DNA from: an uncultured Elusimicrobiales bacterium
GTDB taxonomy: Bacteria > Elusimicrobiota > Elusimicrobia > Elusimicrobiales > Elusimicrobiaceae
Length of the DNA: 64,000 nt
Direction: 5' to 3'
Assembly (NCBI GenBank): GCA_934667625.1
Contig: CAKUMH010000003.1
Location: 1 to 64,000, forward strand
Shown: in pieces, positions 52,080-59,249 of the stretch
How positions within the stretch are numbered: position 1 is the first letter of the stretch
Layout: each line of letters opens with the position of its first letter
Translations under genes and position numbers: made by a program
The notes under the pieces: model-generated
What the model saw: only the letters and a program-made list of their open reading frames with translations
What the model was told of the DNA's origin: nothing
Databases searched by the model: none

Positions 52080-52108
52080 ATTATAGCTTTTCTTGCGGCG
52101 TTTTGCCA
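52080..52108 (-). promoter_or_regulatory. rpmH promoter
   Basis: TTGGCA (about 52109-52104), an 18-bp spacer and TATAAT (52085-52080) on the minus strand precede a leader of about 95 nt. A divergent recO promoter lies farther right. Confidence 0.6.
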
Positions 52109-52202
52109 AGGCTTTTGCGCGCCGCGCGCATTTCCTTATTTATTATCCCAAATTCGCCGGGCGCGTGGCAAGTGTTTTTTGGCCAACTTCCGCAAAAAAT
52201 GC

Positions 52203-52208
52203 TATCCT
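52203..52208 (+). promoter_or_regulatory. -10 box of recO
   Basis: TATCCT with TTGGCC about 18 bp upstream ends seven bases before the recO ATG. No ribosome site is present, so the message should begin at or next to the ATG. Confidence 0.5.
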
Positions 52209-52215
52209 GTTTACA

Positions 52216-52920
52216 ATGATCTTCACCGATTCGGGCATTATTTTATTTAGGCAGGATTTTAGAGAAGCGGACCGTATTGTGTCGCTCTACACGCGCGCGC
52301 ACGGCCGGCTCAACGTCCGCTTGCCCGGAGTGGTACGCCCGCTAGGCAAACTGAAAGCCTTAAGCGAGCCCTTTGCCTGCGCCGACTACCGCATTTACGT
52401 GCGCCGCGGAGGCGTAATCGGAACGGTGACGGGCGGAAAAATCAGCCATGTCTTTCCTCATATCCGCCGCAATTTGAAACGCACCCTACTGGCCATGCAC
52501 TTTTGCGAGCTCGTGCAGCGTTTAACCCCACTGCACCAACCCAGCGAAGAAAAGTTTGAACTGCTTTTATCCGCCTTAACGGAATTGGAATACGGCGAAG
52601 TAAATCCGGCCTTTTCGGCGGCGTTTACACTGCGGCTGATGATGCTGGCCGGGTTCGGCTTGGACCACCCGGTGCTAAAAATTTCGCCCGAGTTTTGGCG
52701 ACGCATGCACGAGGATAAACTTTCTTCCCTTGTGTTTACAGAACCGGAGGAGCTGCTTTCGCTGGCCAAGTGCAACAGCGTCTGCCGCCGCTTTTTAAAC
52801 CAATACTTAACCTACCCGCTCAATACGCTTAAAAACCTGGGCTTGGACGAGCCGGACGTGCCCGTTTCCCAGCCGCAGGAGCCTTTGCCCGAAAGCGAAT
52901 TGATCCTTTCCCACTCATAA
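52216..52920 (+). CDS. recO: DNA repair protein RecO
   Basis: RecO anneals SSB-coated strands and loads RecA together with RecR. The 234-residue protein has the N-terminal OB fold (FTDSGIILFRQDFREADRIV, GRLNVRLPGVVRPLGKL). A helical region then starts with KRTLLAMHFCELVQR. The usual zinc cysteines are not obvious; only NSVCRR-like single cysteines occur. I start at MIFTDSG, because the longer frame crosses the predicted promoter. Single gene with a bidirectional terminator after it. Confidence 0.88.
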   Translation: MIFTDSGIILFRQDFREADRIVSLYTRAHGRLNVRLPGVVRPLGKLKALSEPFACADYRIYVRRGGVIGTVTGGKISHVFPHIRRNLKRTLLAMHFCELVQRLTPLHQPSEEKFELLLSALTELEYGEVNPAFSAAFTLRLMMLAGFGLDHPVLKISPEFWRRMHEDKLSSLVFTEPEELLSLAKCNSVCRRFLNQYLTYPLNTLKNLGLDEPDVPVSQPQEPLPESELILSHS

Positions 52921-52921
52921 A

Positions 52922-52946
52922 AAAACCGCCCTTCGGCGGTTTTTTA
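52922..52946. terminator. Bidirectional terminator
   Basis: ACCGCC, loop CTTC and GGCGGT have T-runs on both strands. It ends recO (plus) and the HAD gene (minus). Confidence 0.9.
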
Positions 52947-52962
52947 TCCCAAGCAAAAAGGC

Positions 52963-53622
52963 CTATGCAAGCAGCTCTTCCATATCCGGATAAATATCTT
53001 CCAACGAACGGTAGATTTTAAAGGCGTTTTCCCGCACAAAGGTATTGGGTTGTTTGATTTGCGGCACTACGCAGGTGCGCATACGGGCCGAAATGGCCGC
53101 CGTGGCCCCGGCTACGGAATCTTCAAACACCAAGCATTGGGTCACGTCCGCGCCAAGCTTTTGCGCCGTCTTTAAATAGACCTCCGGGTCCGGCTTGGGG
53201 TGTTCCACATCATTAAAGGTGGTCATGGTGGAAAAATACTTTAAAATACCTTTTTTAACCAAAAAGTGCCGTGCCCACTTGGTAATGTTGGAGGACGCCA
53301 GCCCGATTTTAAGCCCACGGTTGTAAAAATACTCCACGGCCTCCTTCGCCCCGGGGCGGAAATTAATCTCCCCGTCCGCCTGCAGGTACTCTTCCACAAT
53401 ATCCATAGTGCGGGCGTTCATTTTTTTCACATCGGTTTGTGGGCCGAAATGCTGGCGCATAAAGCGGGAAGCTTCCTCGCGGCTGATGCCCACGCATGCT
53501 TCAAACAATTCAAAGGGAAAGGTCTTTCCTTCCTCTTGGGCGGCTTTTTTGTAACATTCAAAATAGATAAGTTCGGTGTCAAACAGCAGTCCGTCCATAT
53601 CAAAAATTACAGTCGTAATCAT
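52963..53622 (-). CDS. HAD-superfamily phosphatase, beta-phosphoglucomutase-like
   Basis: The 219-residue protein has the HAD motifs: I FDMDGLLFDTE with nucleophile D9, a helical cap, II LASSN, III K in FNDVEHPKPDPEVY and IV FEDSVAGATAA. These fit the beta-PGM/phosphatase group with a GLxxxx cap. The substrate is a sugar phosphate or similar. I start at MITTVIFD because TATAAT ends nine bases before it; upstream codons would sit inside the promoter. Confidence 0.9.
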   Translation of the reverse strand: MITTVIFDMDGLLFDTELIYFECYKKAAQEEGKTFPFELFEACVGISREEASRFMRQHFGPQTDVKKMNARTMDIVEEYLQADGEINFRPGAKEAVEYFYNRGLKIGLASSNITKWARHFLVKKGILKYFSTMTTFNDVEHPKPDPEVYLKTAQKLGADVTQCLVFEDSVAGATAAISARMRTCVVPQIKQPNTFVRENAFKIYRSLEDIYPDMEELLA

Positions 53623-53631
53623 ATTATTAGT

Positions 53632-53689
53632 ATTATAGCAGTTTTGGCGCAAATCCCCCCGCCCGCGAACGCTTTGTATTTTATATAAT
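53632..53689. promoter_or_regulatory. Divergent promoters (HAD gene / glyQ)
   Basis: TATAAT at 53637-53632 (minus) lies nine bases before the HAD ATG. TATAAT at 53684-53689 (plus) lies ten bases before the glyQ ATG at 53700. An upstream ATG for glyQ (53688) overlaps that box and is therefore unlikely. Confidence 0.65.
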
Positions 53690-53699
53690 GTATTTACCT

Positions 53700-54578
53700 A
53701 TGAAAAACGGCATGAATTTTCAGGATATGATATCCGCTTTGAACCATTACTGGACTAAACAGGGCTGCGTCCTTGTTCAGCCCTACGATGTGGAAAAAGG
53801 CGCGGGCACCTACAACCCCGAAACCTTTTTCGGCTCGCTGACCAAAAAGCCCGTCAACCGGGCCTATGTGGAGCCCTGCCGCCGCCCTGCCGACGGCCGC
53901 TACGGCGAAAACCCCAACCGCCTGGGCAAATACTACCAGTATCAGGTGATTATGAAACCCGCCCCGGCCAACATTCAGGAAATTTATTTAAACTCTTTAA
54001 AGGCCATCGGCCTGGACCCCAAACAGCACGACGTGCGCTGGATTGAGGATGACTGGCAGTCCCCCACCCTGGGTGCGTCCGGCGTCGGCTGGGAAATTTG
54101 GTTAGACGGAATGGAAATCACACAGTTTACGTATTTCCAAAATATGGCCGGCTATGCGTTAAACCCCATCACGGTGGAAATTACCTATGGGCTGGAACGC
54201 ATTGCCATGTACTGCCAAAAGGTGGACAATGTCTTTGACCTGCGCTGGAACGACCAGGTGACGTACCGCGACGTACACCACGAAAACGAACGCCAGTTCT
54301 CCCACTATTATTTTGAAGAATCCAATGTGGAACACCTGCGCCGCTACATTCAGGAATGCGAAGAGGAATGCTTTGCCCTGTGCAAAAAGGGGCTCTACCT
54401 GCCCGCGTACGACAACGCCATGAAACTCTCCCATTACTTTAATATGTTGGAGGCCCGCGGCGCCATTTCCGTTTCCGACCGCACCAACAACATTACCAAA
54501 ATCCGCAACTTGGCCAAAGCCTGCGCCAAGGCCTATGTGGACAGTGTAGAAAAGAAAGAAGAGGAGGCCGCCCAATGA
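53700..54578 (+). CDS. glyQ: Glycyl-tRNA synthetase alpha subunit
   Basis: GlyQ holds the catalytic site of the alpha2beta2 GlyRS. The 292-residue protein has NFQDMISALNHYWTKQGC, VQPYDVEKGAGT, EPCRRPADGRYGENPNRLG and GWEIWLDGMEITQFTYFQ, the family core. I start at MKNGMNFQ, because the TATAAT box covers the earlier ATG. It overlaps glyS by 4 nt, so the subunits are made together. A short leader makes it another near-leaderless mRNA. Confidence 0.96.
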   Translation: MKNGMNFQDMISALNHYWTKQGCVLVQPYDVEKGAGTYNPETFFGSLTKKPVNRAYVEPCRRPADGRYGENPNRLGKYYQYQVIMKPAPANIQEIYLNSLKAIGLDPKQHDVRWIEDDWQSPTLGASGVGWEIWLDGMEITQFTYFQNMAGYALNPITVEITYGLERIAMYCQKVDNVFDLRWNDQVTYRDVHHENERQFSHYYFEESNVEHLRRYIQECEEECFALCKKGLYLPAYDNAMKLSHYFNMLEARGAISVSDRTNNITKIRNLAKACAKAYVDSVEKKEEEAAQ

Positions 54579-56653
54579 ACGCTTTATTGGAAATCGGCGT
54601 AGAACATTTGCCCGCCCGTTTTATGGAACCGGCGTTAAAGCAGTTAAAAACGCTCGCTGCCCAGCTGCTGGACGAAAAAAGACTTACCTATAAGTCCGTG
54701 GATTCCTTTGGCACCTACCGCCGTTTAGTGGTGGTGGTGGAAGATTTGGCCGAAAAATCGCTGGACGTACAAAAGGAAGTAAAAGGACCGCCCGCCAAAC
54801 TGTTAAAGGATGCAAACGGTAATTTTACCCCCCAAAGCGCGGGCTTTGCGCAAAAGAACGGCCTCGCGCCCGAAAAACTGACCGTAAAGGAAACCGAAAA
54901 GGGTCCGTTTATTTATGCCGTGGTTAAAATCAAGGGCGAAAAGACGGCCAAACTCCTGCCGGAAATTTTCACGCGCTTAGTGACCGGGTTGGAATTTGCG
55001 AAAAATATGATTTGGGAAAGCTCCGGCCTGCGCTATGGCCGCCCGATTCGCTCCCTCATCGGCCTGTATGGCGACAAGGTAATTAAATTCTCCGTGGCGG
55101 GAGTGGAGTCCAACCGCAACACGTATCCGCTTTCCTCGTTTGGCCGTAAGCCGATTAAGGTGGAACACGCCGACAAGGCCTACTATGCCGATTTACTGCG
55201 CAACCAGCCGCAGCCCGTTTTGGTGCTGCCGGAGGAGCGCAAGGAAGCCCTCATCAAAACCGTTTCCAACGAAGCCAAGGTGCGCGGCTACCAAGCCGAT
55301 TTGGACCCGGAACTCGTGCAGGAAACCGTATGGTTCACCGAACATCCCGTGGCGGTGGGCGGAGATTTTGAACTCAAGTTTTTAACGCTCCCCAAGGACC
55401 TAGTCACCACGGTGCTTAAAAAACAAATAAAAATGTTCCCCGTGCTCAACGGCAAGGGCGAACTGCAGCCGTATTTCATCGCGGTGCGCGACGGTATTTC
55501 CGTCAACCAAAACGAAGTGCGCGACGGCTTTAAAAAAGTCATGTCCGCCCGCCTGTCCGACGCGGTGTTCTTTTTTGAAAACGACAAAAAAGACGGGCTG
55601 AAAGTGTTTAAAGAAAAACTCAAAAACGTACTCTTTTTAGAAGGACTCGGCTCTATGTTTGACAAGTCCGCCCGCACGCAGCAGCTGGCGGATTGGCTGT
55701 GCACCAAGCTGGGCAAGGACGCCTTGAAGAACACGGTGGATTACGCCGCTTCTTACGCGTATACGGACTTGGCAAGCCACGTGGTGTACGAATTTCCGGA
55801 ACTGCAGGGCTACATGGGTGGGCAGTATGCCGCCCTGGAAGGTCGCAAAGACGCCGCCAAAGCCATGGAAGAATTTTATTTCCCGCTCACGTCTGCCTCT
55901 GCGCTGCCGTCTACCGAAGAGGGAAACATCGTTTCTTTAGCCGGAAAAATAGACACCTTGGTCGGCAACTTTTTAATCGGCCAAATCCCCACCGGAAGTG
56001 AGGACCCCTTTGCCCTGCGCCGCCAAGCCTTTGGCGCGGTGCGCATTTTGCTGGAAAAAGGATTCCAGGTTTCGCTTAAGGAATTGGTGGAAAAATCGGC
56101 CGCCTTGTACCCGTCAGCTACCGTGGACAAGGGGCTTAAAGAACTGCCGAATTTTCTGTTCCAACGGTTGGCCTTGGTGTTGGAACAGCGCGGCCACCAA
56201 GCCGCCACGTTAAACGCGGTGGCAAACTGGTACGAACTCCCCCTCCCGCAGGTGGAGGCCCTCGTCGGTGCGTTGGAAACCGTTAAAACCGGGGCGGAAT
56301 TTGCCTCGGTCTTGGAATCGGCCAAGCGCGTGTGCAACATTTTAAAGAAGGCGGACCACGTGACGGAATCCGTGGACGAAAAGCTTTTTGAGCTCCCCGC
56401 CGAAAAAGCACTCTACAACGCCATTCACGCGGTGGACGCTTCTTTGGGCTGCGCCGTAAACACGGCCCGCACCAAGGAAGAATACCTGCGTGTGTTAAAA
56501 ACCTACGATGCCTTTAAGGAACCGTTGGAAAATTTCTTTAAAGACGTTATGGTCAACGCCGAGGACGCAGCCGTGCGGCAAAACCGCTTGGCCCTCTTGG
56601 CGCGGGTACGCCGCTACTTAACGCAAACAGTGGCGGACATTACCAAGCTGTAA
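54575..56653 (+). CDS. glyS: Glycyl-tRNA synthetase beta subunit
   Basis: GlyS binds tRNA-Gly in the heterotetramer. The 692-residue protein has EIGVEHLPARFM, a middle FVVKGPPAKLL-like segment (KGPPAKLL), TVVLKKQIKMFPV-like text, and the C-terminal anticodon-binding region (EDAAVRQNRLALLARVR). It is full length. A strong terminator follows. It is co-transcribed with glyQ. Confidence 0.96.
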   Translation: MNALLEIGVEHLPARFMEPALKQLKTLAAQLLDEKRLTYKSVDSFGTYRRLVVVVEDLAEKSLDVQKEVKGPPAKLLKDANGNFTPQSAGFAQKNGLAPEKLTVKETEKGPFIYAVVKIKGEKTAKLLPEIFTRLVTGLEFAKNMIWESSGLRYGRPIRSLIGLYGDKVIKFSVAGVESNRNTYPLSSFGRKPIKVEHADKAYYADLLRNQPQPVLVLPEERKEALIKTVSNEAKVRGYQADLDPELVQETVWFTEHPVAVGGDFELKFLTLPKDLVTTVLKKQIKMFPVLNGKGELQPYFIAVRDGISVNQNEVRDGFKKVMSARLSDAVFFFENDKKDGLKVFKEKLKNVLFLEGLGSMFDKSARTQQLADWLCTKLGKDALKNTVDYAASYAYTDLASHVVYEFPELQGYMGGQYAALEGRKDAAKAMEEFYFPLTSASALPSTEEGNIVSLAGKIDTLVGNFLIGQIPTGSEDPFALRRQAFGAVRILLEKGFQVSLKELVEKSAALYPSATVDKGLKELPNFLFQRLALVLEQRGHQAATLNAVANWYELPLPQVEALVGALETVKTGAEFASVLESAKRVCNILKKADHVTESVDEKLFELPAEKALYNAIHAVDASLGCAVNTARTKEEYLRVLKTYDAFKEPLENFFKDVMVNAEDAAVRQNRLALLARVRRYLTQTVADITKL

Positions 56654-56670
56654 GGTTTGCGCATTTATCA

Positions 56671-56700
56671 AAAAGCCCCGCATTTTCGCGGGGCTTTTTG
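56671..56700. terminator. Bidirectional terminator
   Basis: AAAAGCCCCGC, loop ATTTTC-side and GCGGGGCTTTT lie between glyS (plus) and the pilin-like gene (minus), with T-runs on both sides. Confidence 0.88.
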
Positions 56701-56704
56701 ATTT

Positions 56705-57289
56705 TTAAGTTGGGCACACACCCCCGCTGGGAAAAGAAAAACATCCGAATTCCCCATTTTCTCCTGCTTTCATATAATCGCCAATTTTGCCCACCATTCC
56801 TGTTCCCTCCGGACATGCTCTTTGGTCTCCTCCATAGCATACGATACTCCCAGGAGGAAAAGAGAAGTAGCGGTCATTTTTGAAAAAATAGAAAACACCA
56901 GTGCCAGGGAATCCATCCTCTTGCGGAAGAGTAATGGCAATATAAGAGTTATCTATATAAATAACTGGTTCTTCCCCATCTTGACCTAAAATAGTGTAGG
57001 ACGCAAACCTCATATCATCCATAATTCCGGGTGGCAGTGGTACCTTTAAATCATCAAAAGTAAAACGCCGCTCATCATCTGTGCCGCGAGTTTCTGCCAA
57101 CTTAATGGCCGCAGACTGCAGAGACTTAAGCAACGGGTGAAATTTAGTAAATATTTGTTTCGCTTCGGCCGCTTCTTTAGCTTCTTGCCGTTCCTGCATT
57201 ATCTTTTTGCCATAAGGCACTGCCAACGCGGCCAGCACACCCAGCACCAACAGTGCGCCCAAACACACAAGCAATCTTTTTTTATTCAT
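56705..57289 (-). CDS. Membrane-anchored pilin-like or pseudopilin-like protein
   Basis: The 194-residue protein has a short basic start and one membrane helix (LLVCLGALLVLGVLAALAVP) running into a long helical stem. It ends in a domain with paired cysteines (CYGGDQRAC, FGCFSFPSGGVC). The overall plan is that of a pilin or pseudopilin, but the GFTLIE prepilin site is missing, so processing by prepilin peptidase is doubtful. AGGAG precedes the ATG. No family was recognised; paralogy to the 15475 gene is possible. Confidence 0.65.
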   Translation of the reverse strand: MNKKRLLVCLGALLVLGVLAALAVPYGKKIMQERQEAKEAAEAKQIFTKFHPLLKSLQSAAIKLAETRGTDDERRFTFDDLKVPLPPGIMDDMRFASYTILGQDGEEPVIYIDNSYIAITLPQEDGFPGTGVFYFFKNDRYFSFPPGSIVCYGGDQRACPEGTGMVGKIGDYMKAGENGEFGCFSFPSGGVCPT

Positions 57290-57340
57290 AGCTTTTCTCC
57301 TATACAGTTAGTATATAATTTTGCACCTAAAAATCAACCC

Positions 57341-57368
57341 TTGACAAACTTCATTTTTCCCTTATACT
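57341..57368 (+). promoter_or_regulatory. Near-consensus promoter of the structured RNA
   Basis: TTGACA (57341-57346), a 16-bp spacer and TATACT (57363-57368). It is the best -35/-10 pair I found in the window and drives a region with no credible ORF on the plus strand. Confidence 0.85.
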
Positions 57369-57374
57369 ATCCAT

Positions 57375-57843
57375 ACAGGAAGTCATTCCACAGGCCCAGC
57401 GGGGGCTGCCAAAAGCGGAAACAGACGGTGACGTGAGGCAGTGTTGCTGGATGTAGGGCATGTGGCCGAAGCGAAGTTGACTGCGCGCTGGTGAGGGCTA
57501 GGAAGGTTGGGTTACATAACTTTCCGGGTGCCCGGTAAGGCGTAAGTCGGATGGTCTTTCGGCCCAGGATGAGCAGGGCGTTAAGCGTTGCTGGTCCGGT
57601 TGTAACGGATGCCGACGCGGACGTAAAAGCGGTGTAGTGCGGCAAGCGGTAAAAAAAAGTCGTGCGAAGTCGTGGAAACGTAGTAGGTTTTGCCGGGTTG
57701 ATAAATTGGTTCGGCCGGGCAAGACGAGCGGCAGCATAAGTCCCGTGATTGTTGGCCTGTCCTAAGCAGCAGACAAGTAGTGAGGAGTGAAAATGAACGG
57801 TAGTAAATGACCCCTCGGTTTTAGGTAAACCGAGGGGCTTTTT
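57375..57843 (+). ncRNA. Large structured non-coding RNA, unidentified
   Basis: A region of about 465 nt lies between a near-consensus promoter and a perfect terminator and has no ORF with a ribosome site. It folds into many helices: CCACAGGCCC (about 57388) with GGGCATGTGG (about 57457), enclosing CTGCC/GGCAG and CAGC/GCTG; a GCGT...ACGC stem with GG-TCCG/CGGA-CC inside; and TTGCC.GGTT with GGCC.GGCAA (about 57690-57722). It lacks clear RNase P (GAGGAAAGTCC, ACAGAA), tmRNA and SRP signatures. A divergent RNase P RNA remains the main alternative. Confidence 0.65.
57811..57843 (+). terminator. Terminator of the structured RNA
   Basis: CCCCTCGGTTT, loop TAGGT and AAACCGAGGGG are followed by CTTTTT. 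It is an 11-bp perfect stem. Confidence 0.95.
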
Positions 57844-57851
57844 GTTGGCAC

Positions 57852-57886
57852 AAAAAGTCGCCCCGAATTTTCCTTCGGGGCGGCTT
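57852..57886 (-). terminator. Terminator of lipA-lipoprotein genes
   Basis: GCCGCCCCGAA, loop GGAAAA and TTCGGGGCGAC are followed on the minus strand by five T residues. It ends the lipoprotein gene transcript. Confidence 0.88.
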
Positions 57887-57902
57887 TACTATGTTAAAAA
57901 CT

Positions 57903-58274
57903 TTATTCCAACACGCTGGGCGGCGGCAGAGCGCCTGGGTCCGCTGGGGCCGGAGCAGTCGGTTCCTCTGCCGGAACGGTTTGGGCGGAGGAATCACCTG
58001 TTTCGTTTTCGGTTTCCTCATCCTGCAGGGGCGTTAAAATCATCTCTTCGTAACTTTCATCCGGCAGCGGTGCCAAGGTTTCTTCTGCGGGTTCAGCAGC
58101 CGTTTCCGTTTCAGCGTCCGATTGGACAGCCTGCGGCTTGGCCGTTTGGGTGCGTTCGCTGCTGCGCGGGGCAGAAACACTCCCCGCCGGATTCGGATTC
58201 CACCAGGCGGGCGGATTTCCGGCGCAGGCCGCTAACAGCAAACTAAAAACAAAAAGGGCGAAAGTCTTTCTCAT
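57903..58274 (-). CDS. Small lipoprotein, Glu/Pro/Ala-rich
   Basis: The 123-residue protein has a signal peptide with lipobox LLAAC. It continues with a short Trp/Asn/Pro segment (PPAWWNPNP) and a disordered, acidic Glu/Pro/Ala/Thr remainder. It has no recognised domain and looks like a flexible surface or periplasmic tether. TATAAT lies six bases before the ATG inside the end of lipA, so it has its own promoter and is predicted leaderless. Confidence 0.7.
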   Translation of the reverse strand: MRKTFALFVFSLLLAACAGNPPAWWNPNPAGSVSAPRSSERTQTAKPQAVQSDAETETAAEPAEETLAPLPDESYEEMILTPLQDEETENETGDSSAQTVPAEEPTAPAPADPGALPPPSVLE

Positions 58275-58289
58275 ATATTTATTATACCT

Positions 58290-59171
58290 TTATTTGCTCT
58301 GCTGCGCCCGCCGGTAGAGCGCCCCGGCGCGGTAGCTGCTGCGCACCAAAGGCCCGCTGGCCACGCCTTTAAACCCCAGGGAAAGGGCTTCCTCTTCCCA
58401 CGCTTTATATTCATCCGGTTTGGGGTAGCGGGCCACCGGGTAATGATGAGCCGACGGCGCCAAATACTGGCCGATCGTCAAAAGGTCCACCCCAACCGCA
58501 CGCAAATCCTTCATCAAACGCAAAATCTGTTCGTGCGTTTCGCCCAGCCCTACCATAAAGCCCGTTTTGGTTAAAATCTGCGGAGCCGTTTTTTTGCTGT
58601 TTTCCAGCAGCGTCAGCGTGCGCTTGTAATCCGCCCCCACCCGCACGGCGGAATATAGCTCTTGCACCGTCTCCACATTGTGCGCCAGCACGTCCGGGCG
58701 CGCGTCAAGCACAGTGCGCAAAGCCGCTACGTCGCCCTTTAAATCGGAGATGAGCGGCTCCACCTTTACTTCGGGCGTCATGGCGTGAATGGCCTTAATC
58801 ACGCGCGCAAAATGGGCCGCGCCGCCGTCTGGCAAATCGTCCCGCGTCGGCATGGTCAACACCGCATAGCGGATGTGCCACTCCTTGACGGCCTCCGCCA
58901 CGCGCTTGGGCTCGTTTTCGTCCGGCGGTAACGGGCGCGCCTTGGTAACGGCGCAAAAGCGGCAGCCGCGCGTGCAAATATCACCCAGCACCATAAAGGT
59001 AGCGTCACCGCAGTTAAAGCATTCCCCGCGGTTGGGACAGTGTGCGGCGTGGCAGACCGTGTGCAGCAGGTGACGGTCAATAGAGTCCTGCGCGCGCAAC
59101 GCGGCGGACGAACGGAGAGCGGCCTTGTTGCGGCCGACTAAATCTTTAAGCCATTGGGGAATCGGTTCCAT
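58290..59171 (-). CDS. lipA: Lipoyl synthase
   Basis: LipA inserts two sulfur atoms into octanoyl groups on 2-oxo acid dehydrogenases and the glycine cleavage H protein. The 293-residue radical SAM enzyme has both clusters: the auxiliary CHAAHCPNRGEC and the SAM CTRGCRFC, plus LPPDENEPKRVAEAV and GLGETHEQIL. I start at MEPIPQWL with TATAAT seven bases upstream, so it is predicted leaderless. An in-frame earlier start would overlap that box. Confidence 0.95.
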   Translation of the reverse strand: MEPIPQWLKDLVGRNKAALRSSAALRAQDSIDRHLLHTVCHAAHCPNRGECFNCGDATFMVLGDICTRGCRFCAVTKARPLPPDENEPKRVAEAVKEWHIRYAVLTMPTRDDLPDGGAAHFARVIKAIHAMTPEVKVEPLISDLKGDVAALRTVLDARPDVLAHNVETVQELYSAVRVGADYKRTLTLLENSKKTAPQILTKTGFMVGLGETHEQILRLMKDLRAVGVDLLTIGQYLAPSAHHYPVARYPKPDEYKAWEEEALSLGFKGVASGPLVRSSYRAGALYRRAQQSK

Positions 59172-59178
59172 GGTATTT

Positions 59179-59184
59179 ATTATA
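59179..59184 (-). promoter_or_regulatory. -10 box of lipA
   Basis: TATAAT on the minus strand ends seven bases before the lipA ATG at 59171. No Shine-Dalgarno sequence lies between them. Confidence 0.6.
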
Positions 59185-59249
59185 CAAAAAGCGCCACGCA
59201 CCCCGCCGAAAAAAGGCTATAATATAAGAAACTTTTACGGAGCTCCCGC

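Noticed and set aside
51840..52109. 89-codon version of rpmH
   Set aside because: L34 is about 45 residues; the extension lies in the mRNA leader and overlaps the -10 region of the gene.
51452..52216. Chromosome origin next to rpmH
   Set aside because: The rpmH-rnpA-yidC-jag and mnmEG-rsmG clusters often flank oriC, but dnaA, dnaN and parAB are missing and I saw no cluster of TTATCCACA boxes.
57367..57737. Minus-strand ORFs inside the structured RNA
   Set aside because: The plus strand carries the promoter, terminator and folding; the antisense frames lack start signals and read as low-complexity Arg/Thr/Leu.
57375..57843. Calling this region rnpB (RNase P RNA)
   Set aside because: I could not find the conserved GAGGAAAGTCC and ACAGAA blocks or the P10-P11 consensus. 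Kept as an alternative, not as the call.
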